From Roseinatronobacter sp052379845 (GTDB lineage: Bacteria > Pseudomonadota > Alphaproteobacteria > Rhodobacterales > Rhodobacteraceae), in assembly GCA_052379845.1 (NCBI GenBank), contig JBQTCF010000023.1: a stretch of 64,000 nt of DNA; one strand, 5' to 3'. Below, one piece after another: positions 7,984-16,386 of this stretch. Made by a program: the position numbers and the translations under genes. How positions within the stretch are numbered: position 1 is the stretch's first letter; each line of letters opens with the position of its first letter. A model generated the notes under the pieces. The model did no database searches. It was not told the DNA's origin and saw nothing but the letters and a program-made list of their open reading frames with translations.

Positions 7984-10745
7984 CAGTACGCCTCCTTATT
8001 GGTGGACACCTTCGTCGTCATCTTCGTGTACATCTCGAACAGTTTTTCCAGCCGTTCGGTGTCGTTGCGGAAGCGGCGGCCGATGTAGATGCGTTCCAGC
8101 ACCTCGTCGTTGTGGTCATGCGCGGCGCGTAGGTTGGCAGGCATTTTTTCGGGGTCGTAGAGGTCGGCGATGGTGGCGGGGAAATGCGCCTCGCGGGCCA
8201 GAAGGATGCCTTCGGCCGCCGCTGTCAGGTCGGCGCGGTTCTTTTCGGTCAGTTTGGGGACGGGGAATGTGTTCCAGCCCATGGTGTTGGAATAGCGGAA
8301 ATCGGTTTTCATCTTGCCGCAGACCGTGGCGATCCAGACCAGATGCAGGCGCGAGGCGATCAGCGCCATGTTCCAGAGCGGGGCGTCGTAAAGCGCGAAT
8401 GTTTCACTGGTCACTGTTGACCGCGCATCAATGATGCCGTTCGGCAAGTATGGGCGGTTTTCTGAAGATGTTCGAGGAACAGTAAGCGTCCAATAATTTC
8501 CGATGCGCATTTCGCGCATCTGATGGGCGCGACTTGCCATCTCATTCGCGCTTTTGTCGCGGCTGTTCAGTCGCATCTCGCGCACGCCTTCTATGCGTCG
8601 GCGAATTGTGTCGATGTTCATCGCTTCTTGCAGATGATCGTTCTCAATCCACAAGCAATAACGCTCCAGACCACGGATGAACTCCGCAGAACCATAAATC
8701 CGGCGGATGAATTTATCATGCTGTTCAGCGTTCAAACCAAGTGCCTGCACTTCGTCAGCGCTCAATAGCAAATGACCGCCGTCAACAGGCTTGTTCCCAA
8801 AGCTCATATTGGCGGTACCGTTCAACGGCCTGCTGGCTTTGTCTACGATCACATTCGGCGCAGCCACGAGATAGGCGTTGACGTTGTCCGCTTCTTTCAG
8901 AACTGAGCCACCATCATCACCCAATGAGAACAGCTTACGGTTAGGCCCCGCATGGTTTGAAATGGCTACAATCGCCACGGTCACGCCCGCGTTATGGCTG
9001 GCAAGGTTCGCCCATTTGAAACTGGTATGGGCAAAGGCAATCTCGTGCCCTGTCTTGAAGATCAGCGGCCAGAGGATCGGCACCTGCTGCCCCTGACAGA
9101 TAGAGTTGGTGGACACGAAGGCCGACACGGTGGGCGTGTGCAGCCCATAATCGGCTGCCTTCATGAACCAGCCCGCGACATAGTCGAGCGACTTCCAGCT
9201 TTTCGTGCGCCCGTCGAAAATGCGCTGCAAATCCTCTTTCTGTTCCGTGCTTTGCCACGTTGATCCCAGATAAGGCGGGTTCCCGCAGATATAGGTCTCA
9301 CCCCCCTCATTCGCGAAATCGATCTGCGCCTGATCCAGCGGCGACATAAACAGGTCATCGGCCTGAAACTTCACTCCCGTGCCCGTGGGCGGGCAGATGG
9401 ACAGCCAGTCCAGCCGCAATGCGTTGCCGCAGGTGATCCAGTTCTGCGCGTCCAGCGGCAGGAACTCGGCCAGGGCCTCTTTCTGGCCGCGATAGGTCAC
9501 GTCGCACTGGTATTCCGCGATGATCAGCGCCAGCCGCGCGATCTCGGCCGAGAAATCCCGCAGCTCGATCCCGCGATAGTTGGTCAGGGGAATCTCGGTG
9601 CGGCGTTGTGGTTCGCCCCGGCGCTTGTTGATCTCATATTCCAGCGCGCGCATTTCCTTGTAGGCGATGACAAGGAAGTTGCCCGACCCGCAGGCGGGAT
9701 CGAAGACGCGGATCTTGGCCATGCGCGCGCGCAGATTGGCCAGCTTGCGCGCGTTATCGCCCGCCGCCTCCAGCTCTCCGCGCAGGTCATCGAGGAAGAG
9801 CGGGTTCAGCACCTTCAGGATGTTCGGCACCGAAGTGTAGTGCATGCCGAGGACCGAGCGTTCCTCTTCATCCGCGACGGCCTGGATCATCGAGCCGAAG
9901 ATGTCTGGATTGATCTGCGTCCAGTCGAGGCTGCCGATATGGGACAGGTAGCGCTGCGCGATCTTGGAAAAGCGCGGCACCTCGGTACTGCCCGAGAATA
10001 GGCCGCCGTTGACATAGGGAAAGGCATCGGCCCAGCGGGGCAGCCTGGCCTCTGCCCGTTTCGGGATGGCCGTGTTCATGGCCCCGAAGATTTCGCCAAT
10101 GACTTCGTGCGTGTTCGACCCGTCGCGGTTGGCCATCTGGTCGATGGTGGCGGTGAACAGGTTGTCGCTGACGAAGATGTCGGTGTCTTCGGCAAAGAAG
10201 CAGAAGATCAGCCTTGCCATGAAGTGGTTCATGTCATGGCGTTTTTCCGCGCTGCCCCAGTCGGGGTTGTCCTTGATCAGCTCGACATAGAGCCGGTTGA
10301 GACGGCTGGTCGCGCGGATGTCGAACGCGCTTTCGCGGATCTGTTTGACGGTGGAGATACCCGCGAGCGGCAGGAAGAACCCGAAATGGTCGGGGAAATC
10401 GGTGTAGCGGCAGGCGATGGTTTCGCCGGTGGTGATGTCCTCGGCCTCGAGATCGATGCCGTCGGTTGCCAGGATGAACTTCGCCTTGGTGCGTGTGGTG
10501 GTAGGGCTGTTGCGCAGTGCGCTGAGGGTTGCCGCGACGTCGCCCTGCGCGCAGGTTTTGAGGTGAATGTTGTTGGTCTGCAGAATACCGCCGATGTCGG
10601 ATTTGTTCGACGCGCCGCTGCGCAGACGCTTGATCGTGGTGTCCTTATTGCCGAAGGCGATCAGGAAGGCATAGGGAAACTCGGCGGCGTCAAAAGGCTG
10701 CTCGGCAAGTTCGGAAACGGCTTGTTCGATTTCGACTGCGTTCAA
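7983..10745 (-). CDS. MmeI-like class I DNA methyltransferase without nuclease domain
   Basis: This 920-residue adenine-type methylase has the MmeI layout. There is a helical spacer with FCFFAEDTDIF (about 190), then AFPYVNGGLFSGS, GMHYTSVPNILKVLNPLFLDDL, SAM motif I VFDPACGSGNFLV (about 350) and catalytic ICGNPPYLGST (about 490). A target-recognition region and the C-terminal YDPEKMPANLRAAHDHND follow. True MmeI enzymes begin with a D...ExK nuclease domain. Here residues 1-160 form a different domain, and I see no such motif, so it probably only methylates and relies on the downstream helicase and GIY-YIG nuclease. The start is TTG at 10745, in a TTGA overlap with the small ribbon-helix-helix gene. 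B. subtilis YeeA/DnmA is the closest named analogue I can recall. Confidence 0.9.
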   Translation of the reverse strand: MNAVEIEQAVSELAEQPFDAAEFPYAFLIAFGNKDTTIKRLRSGASNKSDIGGILQTNNIHLKTCAQGDVAATLSALRNSPTTTRTKAKFILATDGIDLEAEDITTGETIACRYTDFPDHFGFFLPLAGISTVKQIRESAFDIRATSRLNRLYVELIKDNPDWGSAEKRHDMNHFMARLIFCFFAEDTDIFVSDNLFTATIDQMANRDGSNTHEVIGEIFGAMNTAIPKRAEARLPRWADAFPYVNGGLFSGSTEVPRFSKIAQRYLSHIGSLDWTQINPDIFGSMIQAVADEEERSVLGMHYTSVPNILKVLNPLFLDDLRGELEAAGDNARKLANLRARMAKIRVFDPACGSGNFLVIAYKEMRALEYEINKRRGEPQRRTEIPLTNYRGIELRDFSAEIARLALIIAEYQCDVTYRGQKEALAEFLPLDAQNWITCGNALRLDWLSICPPTGTGVKFQADDLFMSPLDQAQIDFANEGGETYICGNPPYLGSTWQSTEQKEDLQRIFDGRTKSWKSLDYVAGWFMKAADYGLHTPTVSAFVSTNSICQGQQVPILWPLIFKTGHEIAFAHTSFKWANLASHNAGVTVAIVAISNHAGPNRKLFSLGDDGGSVLKEADNVNAYLVAAPNVIVDKASRPLNGTANMSFGNKPVDGGHLLLSADEVQALGLNAEQHDKFIRRIYGSAEFIRGLERYCLWIENDHLQEAMNIDTIRRRIEGVREMRLNSRDKSANEMASRAHQMREMRIGNYWTLTVPRTSSENRPYLPNGIIDARSTVTSETFALYDAPLWNMALIASRLHLVWIATVCGKMKTDFRYSNTMGWNTFPVPKLTEKNRADLTAAAEGILLAREAHFPATIADLYDPEKMPANLRAAHDHNDEVLERIYIGRRFRNDTERLEKLFEMYTKMTTKVSTNKEAY

Positions 10746-10918
10746 GGTTCTACCCCGTTGTGTTTTTTTCTTGGGCCATCGGGGCGGCGCGCGGCCACAT
10801 AAGCGCGCATGAACTCTCGTAGCACTTGCGCGGCAGGCTTATCTTCCGCTTGGCATGCCTTGAGAAACTGCTCTCGCAGGTCTCGGTCAATGCGTATGCG
10901 CAGGCCAGCGTCCTTCAT
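10742..10918 (-). CDS. small ribbon-helix-helix (CopG/Arc-like) regulator
   Basis: This 58-residue frame is first in the defence operon: ATG at 10918, stop TGA at 10742-10744 overlapping the methylase TTG start. The peptide begins MKDAGLRIRIDRDLREQFLK, a beta-strand then helix as in ribbon-helix-helix DNA-binding proteins. It continues AEDKPAAQVLREFMRAYVA (second helix), with a basic tail. Proteins of this class repress their own promoters, and a 14-base palindrome lies 24 bases upstream. The likely job is autoregulation of the operon, though antitoxin activity is possible. Confidence 0.72.
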   Translation of the reverse strand: MKDAGLRIRIDRDLREQFLKACQAEDKPAAQVLREFMRAYVAARRPDGPRKKHNGVEP

Positions 10919-10927
10919 TGTCGCTCA

Positions 10928-10957
10928 GTGTAGCCAACGGATACACATTTGTGTAGC
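10928..10957 (-). promoter_or_regulatory. palindromic operator upstream of the defence operon
   Basis: A perfect inverted repeat, TACACA-TT-TGTGTA, lies at 10942-10955. The heptamer GTGTAGC occurs at 10928-10934 and again at 10951-10957, 23 bases apart. This lies just upstream of the ribbon-helix-helix gene, the usual place for an autoregulatory operator. A TTTACA-like -35 element can be read on the minus strand at about 10971-10976. The -10 assignment is unclear. Confidence 0.5.
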
Positions 10958-11100
10958 ATAATCTTGGCTTGTAAACATATCGACAAAGGGCATGCGTGCA
11001 GTATTTAAGTCTTTTGATCTGAATTAGAGTTCAAACGATTAAGCACATAGGACACTCCCGAGCGCGATCATCCCAAAGCTCACCGGCGTCAATTCCATAC

Positions 11101-12114
11101 TCATCTCCCTGCCAACCGCGCTGATCGCGCCATGCGCGCATTGGCCCCAGCCGCGGCACTGCCACTGCTTGCAGGCGCCGGCCCCCGCGTTGCCCCACCC
11201 GCGCCGGGGCCCCCGGGCTGTACTGGCCCGGGCCGACCCATAAGTCCAGCCATGCGGGCGGCGGAGAGGGTGCCGAGGGCGGCCATCGGCCCGCTCATCG
11301 CAGAGGTCAGCTGAATATTGCCGGTGATCTGGCGCATGATCACGGGGATCAGGAATATCGCGAAGAATGCCATGATGATCATGGCAAAGAAGGGGATGGC
11401 CTGACCGAGGGTCGCGAGATCGCCGGAGTTCACATTGGTGGCCATCTGGTCGCTCATCGAGATGATGACCGAGAAGACGGCGGCGATCACGATGGGATAG
11501 AAGGCATAGCTGATGATCCCGGTCAGCCAGTTCTGGAAATAGTCCTTGGTGGCATTCAGGAGCGACATCGTGATCATGATCGGCGCGATGCTGACATAGA
11601 AGGTGATCATCAGCTTGGCGAAGACGATCATCAGACCGGCGGCAGCGCCCATGGCGGCAAGGATGATGAAGGCGATTGTCGCAAAAAACGCCCCGCCGAC
11701 CCAGTTCATCGCGCTGCCGATATTGTTTGCTGTGTCGATCAGATTTGCGATGATACGGTCAAACTGCTCTGCAAAGTTGCTTGCGCTCCCGTCACCAGCA
11801 CCACCCGCTGCCCCGACAATCACACCTGCAAGGTGTTCCGAGCCACCAACAATTGCGTTGGTTACCGAATTGAACTCTGCCCAGTTGCGGGCAAAAATTC
11901 CGACAAGTGCCAGCTTGACCCCCAGCATGACAGCTGTCCGCAGATCGATGGATTTGACCTGCAGCATTGCATTGAGTGCGACGAACACGACGGCCAGGGT
12001 TGCCATCGCCATGCCAATCGTGCCGACAGAGCCAAGCAAGGCCCCGAAGGCCGTCTCACCTGCAGTGGCGAGATAACCCTCAACAGAACCGACGATCCAG
12101 GAGACGATACCCAT
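11101..12114 (-). CDS. virB6: T4SS inner-membrane protein VirB6
   Basis: The 337-residue polytopic membrane protein has the VirB6/TrbL pattern. A short N-terminus (residues 1-25) is followed by several long hydrophobic helices (about 27-50, 57-80, 140-165, 170-195, 205-230, 245-270). A soluble Gly/Ala/Pro-rich tail (about 285-337, GPVQPGGPGAGGATRGPAP) ends the protein. VirB6 forms part of the inner-membrane translocation channel. It is the last gene of the VirB operon here, starting 2 bases after the preceding small exported protein. Gene order virB11 then virB6 is common in alphaproteobacterial plasmid T4SS loci. Confidence 0.88.
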   Translation of the reverse strand: MGIVSWIVGSVEGYLATAGETAFGALLGSVGTIGMAMATLAVVFVALNAMLQVKSIDLRTAVMLGVKLALVGIFARNWAEFNSVTNAIVGGSEHLAGVIVGAAGGAGDGSASNFAEQFDRIIANLIDTANNIGSAMNWVGGAFFATIAFIILAAMGAAAGLMIVFAKLMITFYVSIAPIMITMSLLNATKDYFQNWLTGIISYAFYPIVIAAVFSVIISMSDQMATNVNSGDLATLGQAIPFFAMIIMAFFAIFLIPVIMRQITGNIQLTSAMSGPMAALGTLSAARMAGLMGRPGPVQPGGPGAGGATRGPAPASSGSAAAGANARMARSARLAGR

Positions 12115-12116
12115 GC

Positions 12117-12593
12117 TCAGCGGTTGTGTTCGCGGCAGATAGCACGCGCTTTTGACACCTGTTGATGATGCTCTGCATGATAGGGTCGCACGGCTTCAAA
12201 CAATTCTTGTCGGCCCAGCCCCGCATATCGCGCTTCAAAATCCGCGATGACATCGTCCCAATCGGGATAACGCAGCGCGCAGGCGCAATCTTCCTCAGTC
12301 ACCACCGCCGTGGACCAACGGTGCTGATACATGGCGTTGACGAGGGCTCGCTCATTCGTCGTCGCGGGGTTCATCTCGACCAGCCAGTCGGGCCGACCGG
12401 GGACGATGCAGCCATTGACCTCGCGGTCGGGCTCGGCAGAGGTGTAGAACTCTGGCAGGGTCAAGTCTTGTGCCGCGCTGTCCGCAGGCGCGGGCGGCAG
12501 TTTATTCGGGTCGAGATCACGAAGATCCGGCACGGTCTGCGCGAGGGCGGGCATGGCAAAGGTCAGCGCAAGGCCGAGGAGGGCGTGTTTCAT
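12117..12593 (-). CDS. exported T4SS-associated hypothetical protein
   Basis: The 158-residue protein has a clear Sec signal peptide (MKHALLGLALTFAMPALAQ, cleavage after AQ near residue 19) and a mature domain with three cysteines (GCIVPGRP, DCACALRYPDWDD) that may form disulfides in the periplasm. No family name is recognised. The ATG overlaps the virB11 stop (ATGA) and the gene ends 2 bases before virB6, so it is an integral operon member and probably a periplasmic accessory of the conjugation channel. Confidence 0.75.
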   Translation of the reverse strand: MKHALLGLALTFAMPALAQTVPDLRDLDPNKLPPAPADSAAQDLTLPEFYTSAEPDREVNGCIVPGRPDWLVEMNPATTNERALVNAMYQHRWSTAVVTEEDCACALRYPDWDDVIADFEARYAGLGRQELFEAVRPYHAEHHQQVSKARAICREHNR

Positions 12594-13615
12594 ATCCGGG
12601 GGTCCTGTTCATCGGGAAGGGCGGGGAAATAGAATTGGGTGATGCCGCGCGCGCCGCTGGACCGGCCGGCCTGCACGATCACATCGATCGAATTGGCGAT
12701 ATAGGCGCACATATTGTCATAGGTGAGCGGCAGGTTGGATTTGAGCGCGGCGATGGCGAGGCGCGAGATGGCAAGCTGCGGGGTTTCGGCATGCAGCGTG
12801 GTAATCGAGCCGCCATGGCCGGTGTTGATGGCTTCCAGAAACGTCATGGCCTCGGCCCCGCGCACCTCGCCCACGATCAGCCGATCCGGGCGCATGCGCA
12901 GCGCGGATGTGAGCAGCGCATCGGTTGAGCGCAGGGGGTTTTCTCGTTCGGAGAGGAGGGTGACAGTGTTGGGCTGGGTGGGCAAAAGTTCTGCGGCTTC
13001 CTCGATGGTGATGATCCGCTCATGCGCGGGCACAAAGGAAATCAGCTTGCGCGCAAGCACGGTCTTGCCCGTCGAGGTGCCGCCCGCGACGATGAGGTTC
13101 AGCTTATGGGCAATGCAAAAGCGCGCGGCCGCATCGAGATCGCCTGTCGCGACCAGCGTCTTTAGCTCCCGCCCCAAAGCCGCGCGCTGCGCGCCGAGTG
13201 AGATTTCCTTGCCATGGAGGAATTTCAGCGCAATTGCCTCGAGCGGAATGCTGGAGAAAAACCGCATCGAGATCGAATGGCCGTGATCGACGACGGGCGG
13301 GGCCACGACCTGATAGCGCACCGCGCGCCCCTCATAGAGGACGGAGCCCGAAATAACGGGGCGGCTGCGCCCCAGCGTGCTGTTGCCGGTGGAGGCGATA
13401 TTGCTCGCCAGATCCCCCATCTCAGTCTGTGTCAGGGTTTGCGCGCTCAGGCGCATGGCGCTGTCGCCTTGCAACTCGACCCAGACGCGGCCATCGGGGT
13501 TTACGCACAACTCCACGAGGCTCGGGTCCTTCACGATGGACCCCAGCCGTTCCATTTCCTGCGCGAAATAACTGTTATGCCCGTGGCCCGCCTGGGCCCC
13601 CATCAGCCCGTCCAT
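12590..13615 (-). CDS. virB11: T4SS traffic ATPase VirB11
   Basis: The 341-residue hexameric secretion ATPase of the PulE/VirB11 family has Walker A AGGTSTGKTVLARKL (about residue 190), the Asp box IITIEEAAELL, Walker B RPDRLIVGEVRGAEAM and the His box TGHGGSITTLHAE. The N-terminal domain (about 15-150) is typical (SLVELCVNPDGRVWVE). VirB11 works on the cytoplasmic face, powering pilus assembly and substrate transfer with VirB4. It starts in a TGATG overlap with virB10. Confidence 0.95.
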   Translation of the reverse strand: MDGLMGAQAGHGHNSYFAQEMERLGSIVKDPSLVELCVNPDGRVWVELQGDSAMRLSAQTLTQTEMGDLASNIASTGNSTLGRSRPVISGSVLYEGRAVRYQVVAPPVVDHGHSISMRFFSSIPLEAIALKFLHGKEISLGAQRAALGRELKTLVATGDLDAAARFCIAHKLNLIVAGGTSTGKTVLARKLISFVPAHERIITIEEAAELLPTQPNTVTLLSERENPLRSTDALLTSALRMRPDRLIVGEVRGAEAMTFLEAINTGHGGSITTLHAETPQLAISRLAIAALKSNLPLTYDNMCAYIANSIDVIVQAGRSSGARGITQFYFPALPDEQDPRI

Positions 13616-14964
13616 CAGAATATCTCCAGATCGCGGTCGACCATCACTGTGACGCGCGCGCCCTGATCTATGGTGATGATGGGTGGCAGGCTGAGATACT
13701 CGCTGACCACAGAGCCAGTCGCATCGCGCAGATCGCCCGAGACGCGGGTGGCCCCATCGCGGGCCATGTCACTCTCCATCTCGCGTGCAGCCAGCGCCGG
13801 ACCCGAGGAGAGAAGCGAGATCAGCGCGGCCGCGCCAAAACGCTCACCAAAGCGCCGGTTGACGCGGCCCGAGACGCCAGAGCGGCCGATCGCATCGCCG
13901 CCATAGGCCGAGATTGTGACAGTTTGATTGTCAGGCAGGATGATGCGCTCCCAGGCGACCATGGCGCGGTATTGCCCGATGCTGACATTGGCCGAATAGC
14001 GCCCGATCAAGCGGCTGCCGCGCGGAATCAGGATGCGCGTGCCGTCATAGGAATGCACATCCTGCGTCACCACTGCGCGAATGGGTCCCGGCAGGCTGGA
14101 ATCTATCGCGGTCTCCAGCGAGGCCTGGATCACGCTGCCTTGGGTCACGGTATTGGCCGGATTGACGATGACGCTGGCGCGCTCGACGGGGGCAGGACGC
14201 CCGACGCTGCGCACGAACTCTTCATTGTCATCAAGACGGCTTGCGTCTTGCGCGCTCTCCGCTCCGCCTGATCCCCCGCGCCCGCCAATGGCGAGCATCG
14301 GCGAGTTGAGGCGCGCAAGGCGGGCTTCCTCGGCGGCCGCGCGGCGACGCTCCAGCTCTTCGCGCTCCAGATCGCGGGTATCGCCTGCGATCTGGGCGGG
14401 CGGTTGCGAGAGCCGTGCCATCTGCAACTCGCTTTCCAGCCGGGTGATTTCCCGGTTGCGTTCCAAGAGCTCGCGGTCGAGCCTGCGCGCGGCCTCTTGC
14501 GCCTCGCGCCCGGCCTGATCAGCAGCGGCCTGCATGTCGTGGATCTGGCGCTGCAGATCGGACAGCTCACTGGCGCGCCCGTCATCTGCTGGCGCGGGTG
14601 CGTCGCGCAGGGCGGCCAGTTCCGCCTGCATGGTCGCAAGTTGCTCCAGAAGCGCGGTCATCTCGCTTGGGGTCTCGGGCTCTGGCGCAGCGGCTGGTGC
14701 AGGCGCGGGTGGCGGGTCACGGCGCGCCATGTCCATATCGCCAAAGGCCGAACCGCCGATCTGGAAATCCTGCGCACTCTGGGTGGCCATGCGCGGGGTG
14801 GTCTCGGGACCGCTCAGGGCGAAGTAGACGCCAGCACCGACGACGGCGGCGGCACCAACTATCCCCAGAACAAGCAAAGGCGAATTGGGTTTTGCCGCCT
14901 TGGGCGCTGCAAAATCATCTTCGAGCGCCTTGAGGCGGGAGGAGAGGTCGGAGGGATCGCTCAT
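13615..14964 (-). CDS. virB10: T4SS core-complex protein VirB10
   Basis: The 449-residue protein starts MSDPSDLSSRLKALEDDFA, chosen because its ATG overlaps the virB9 stop (ATGA). It has a short cytoplasmic part, one inner-membrane helix (about residues 29-50, LLVLGIVGAAAVVGAGVYFAL), a Pro/Ala/Glu-rich coiled-coil periplasmic stretch (about 85-230), and the C-terminal TrbI/VirB10 barrel domain (about 255-445). The last contains GTRILIPRGSRLIGRYSANVS, VTISAYGGDAIGRSG and GERFGAAALISLLSSG. VirB10 spans both membranes and links ATP use to the outer-membrane pore formed with VirB9 and VirB7. Confidence 0.95.
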   Translation of the reverse strand: MSDPSDLSSRLKALEDDFAAPKAAKPNSPLLVLGIVGAAAVVGAGVYFALSGPETTPRMATQSAQDFQIGGSAFGDMDMARRDPPPAPAPAAAPEPETPSEMTALLEQLATMQAELAALRDAPAPADDGRASELSDLQRQIHDMQAAADQAGREAQEAARRLDRELLERNREITRLESELQMARLSQPPAQIAGDTRDLEREELERRRAAAEEARLARLNSPMLAIGGRGGSGGAESAQDASRLDDNEEFVRSVGRPAPVERASVIVNPANTVTQGSVIQASLETAIDSSLPGPIRAVVTQDVHSYDGTRILIPRGSRLIGRYSANVSIGQYRAMVAWERIILPDNQTVTISAYGGDAIGRSGVSGRVNRRFGERFGAAALISLLSSGPALAAREMESDMARDGATRVSGDLRDATGSVVSEYLSLPPIITIDQGARVTVMVDRDLEIF

Positions 14965-15698
14965 TGCCGCGCTCCCAGATTGGCGATGGCGGTCTCGATC
15001 TGGCCCAGCCGCAAGACCCAATAGGGGCTGGTGCCGCTCACGCGGACCGTGCCATCGCGCTGGACCTGGCCGTTGGCGATGCGCTCCATCCCGTCCGAGA
15101 TTGCGAAAATCGTGGGCATCTCGCGTGCGGTCGCAAAGCGGAAATAGGTGAAGGTGCCATCGTCCCAGACCTCTTCGGGCGTGATCGCGGTCATGGCATT
15201 GCCGCCATAGCGGGTGTTGATCACGCGTTGCTCGGGCACGCGCGCCCCGCGCTCGCGGGTCTGATCCGCAGGCACTGTGAAGCGCACGGAATAAAAGGCC
15301 GTGTTCCGGGATTCCTGGACCACGAAATAATAGGTCCGCCGGTTGGTGAAGACGGTGATGTTGGTGCGCGCGCCTGAGCGTTTGGGCTTGATGACAAAGG
15401 CGCGTCCCCCGGGGACCGCGTCGAAATCGAAGCTTTGTGTGTCACCGGCCACGACCGAGACGATCTCTTCGCCGCGCGGCAGCTCCACTGTGGTGACGCG
15501 CTCGAGCATAAGAACAAGGTTATAGACCTGCCCATCGACATAGATCGCATCGCGCACACGGGCATCATGCGGGCCAGCACGCGGGGTGATTTCGGCGGCC
15601 AGTGGTCCCATGAGGACCAAAAGGCCAAGGAATGTGCCGGCCGCGAGTTTTGTTGGCGCGCGCATCGGGGCGCCCAGTTTCCGGGGTGCAAATCTCAT
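14961..15698 (-). CDS. virB9: T4SS core-complex protein VirB9
   Basis: The 245-residue protein is taken from the ATG at 15698 (MRFAPRKLGAPMRAPTKLAAG). This gives a signal peptide ending LMGPLAAE, and lies 10 bases after virB8. The N-terminal domain has DARVRDAIYVDGQVYNL and RGEEIVSVVAGDTQSFD, and the middle KRSGARTNITVFTNRRTYYF. The C-terminal VirB10-binding domain includes PEEVWDDGTFTYFRF and DGTVRVSGTSPYWVLRLG. This is the VirB9/TrbG/CagX family, forming the outer-membrane ring. The frame is open for 118 codons further upstream through virB8, which is not coding. Confidence 0.92.
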   Translation of the reverse strand: MRFAPRKLGAPMRAPTKLAAGTFLGLLVLMGPLAAEITPRAGPHDARVRDAIYVDGQVYNLVLMLERVTTVELPRGEEIVSVVAGDTQSFDFDAVPGGRAFVIKPKRSGARTNITVFTNRRTYYFVVQESRNTAFYSVRFTVPADQTRERGARVPEQRVINTRYGGNAMTAITPEEVWDDGTFTYFRFATAREMPTIFAISDGMERIANGQVQRDGTVRVSGTSPYWVLRLGQIETAIANLGARQ

Positions 15699-15708
15699 AG
15701 CAAAATCC

Positions 15709-16386
15709 TCACTCGAACCGGTCAGAGGTGATGGCGTATTCGCGGACCTTGAAGCCGAAGGGGTTGGCCCAGACATCGGCGATCTCGCGCAGTTCCGCAG
15801 GCTCGAACTCATAGGCCAGCGTGACGGTGAAATTCCCGATCTGGTCGCCCTCGTTTGAGCGCAGGCGTTTCCTGAGCCGGATCTGGGCGCGGTTGCCCGA
15901 GAGGGGGGCAATCGAGATGATCTCGACATCCATGCGGGCAGAGCCATAGCGGTTGGGCGGATAGTTCGGGTTGGCACTGCTCCAGAGGCTGCGCATGCTG
16001 GCCGCCGCATCGCCGCTGGAACGCTGCATGACCGAGCGCACGCGCAGATCATTGTCGAGCTGATTAAAAGTCTCGCGGTCGCGCACGTAAGAAAAAATCA
16101 TGGAATCCGTGACCGCGCGCTCTTCATGCAACGAAATCGCGCGCACCTCCGCCCAGGGCACGGCGGCCCCGGTTGCCGTGTCAAAGGGTACCAGTTGGGG
16201 CGTGGGCATCTCATGCTTGAAGGCAACGACCATCATGCCAAGCCCCATCACGGCGCCAAAGCCTGTGGCGCTGAGCGCAATGATCTGCCAGAGCCGCTCG
16301 CGGCGCAGTGCGCCAAAGATCAGCTCTTCGGTGACGGTCTCGCCGATATCGGGGATTGCGGGCGCGCGGCGCGCAAACCCCCTCAT
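15709..16386 (-). CDS. virB8: T4SS assembly protein VirB8
   Basis: The 225-residue protein has an N-terminal cytoplasmic tail and one membrane helix (about residues 36-58, IIALSATGFGAVMGLGMMVVAF). Its periplasmic NTF2-like domain includes FSYVRDRETFNQLDND and the conserved end motif ANPFGFKVREYAITSD. VirB8 nucleates the channel in the inner membrane and contacts VirB9 and VirB10. The ATG overlaps the stop of the VirB5-like gene (ATGA). Confidence 0.92.
   Translation of the reverse strand: MRGFARRAPAIPDIGETVTEELIFGALRRERLWQIIALSATGFGAVMGLGMMVVAFKHEMPTPQLVPFDTATGAAVPWAEVRAISLHEERAVTDSMIFSYVRDRETFNQLDNDLRVRSVMQRSSGDAAASMRSLWSSANPNYPPNRYGSARMDVEIISIAPLSGNRAQIRLRKRLRSNEGDQIGNFTVTLAYEFEPAELREIADVWANPFGFKVREYAITSDRFE

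Noticed and set aside
7983..10745. Annotation as a complete type IIG restriction-modification enzyme
   Set aside because: The N-terminal nuclease motif of MmeI-type enzymes is not visible; only the methylase, spacer and recognition parts match.
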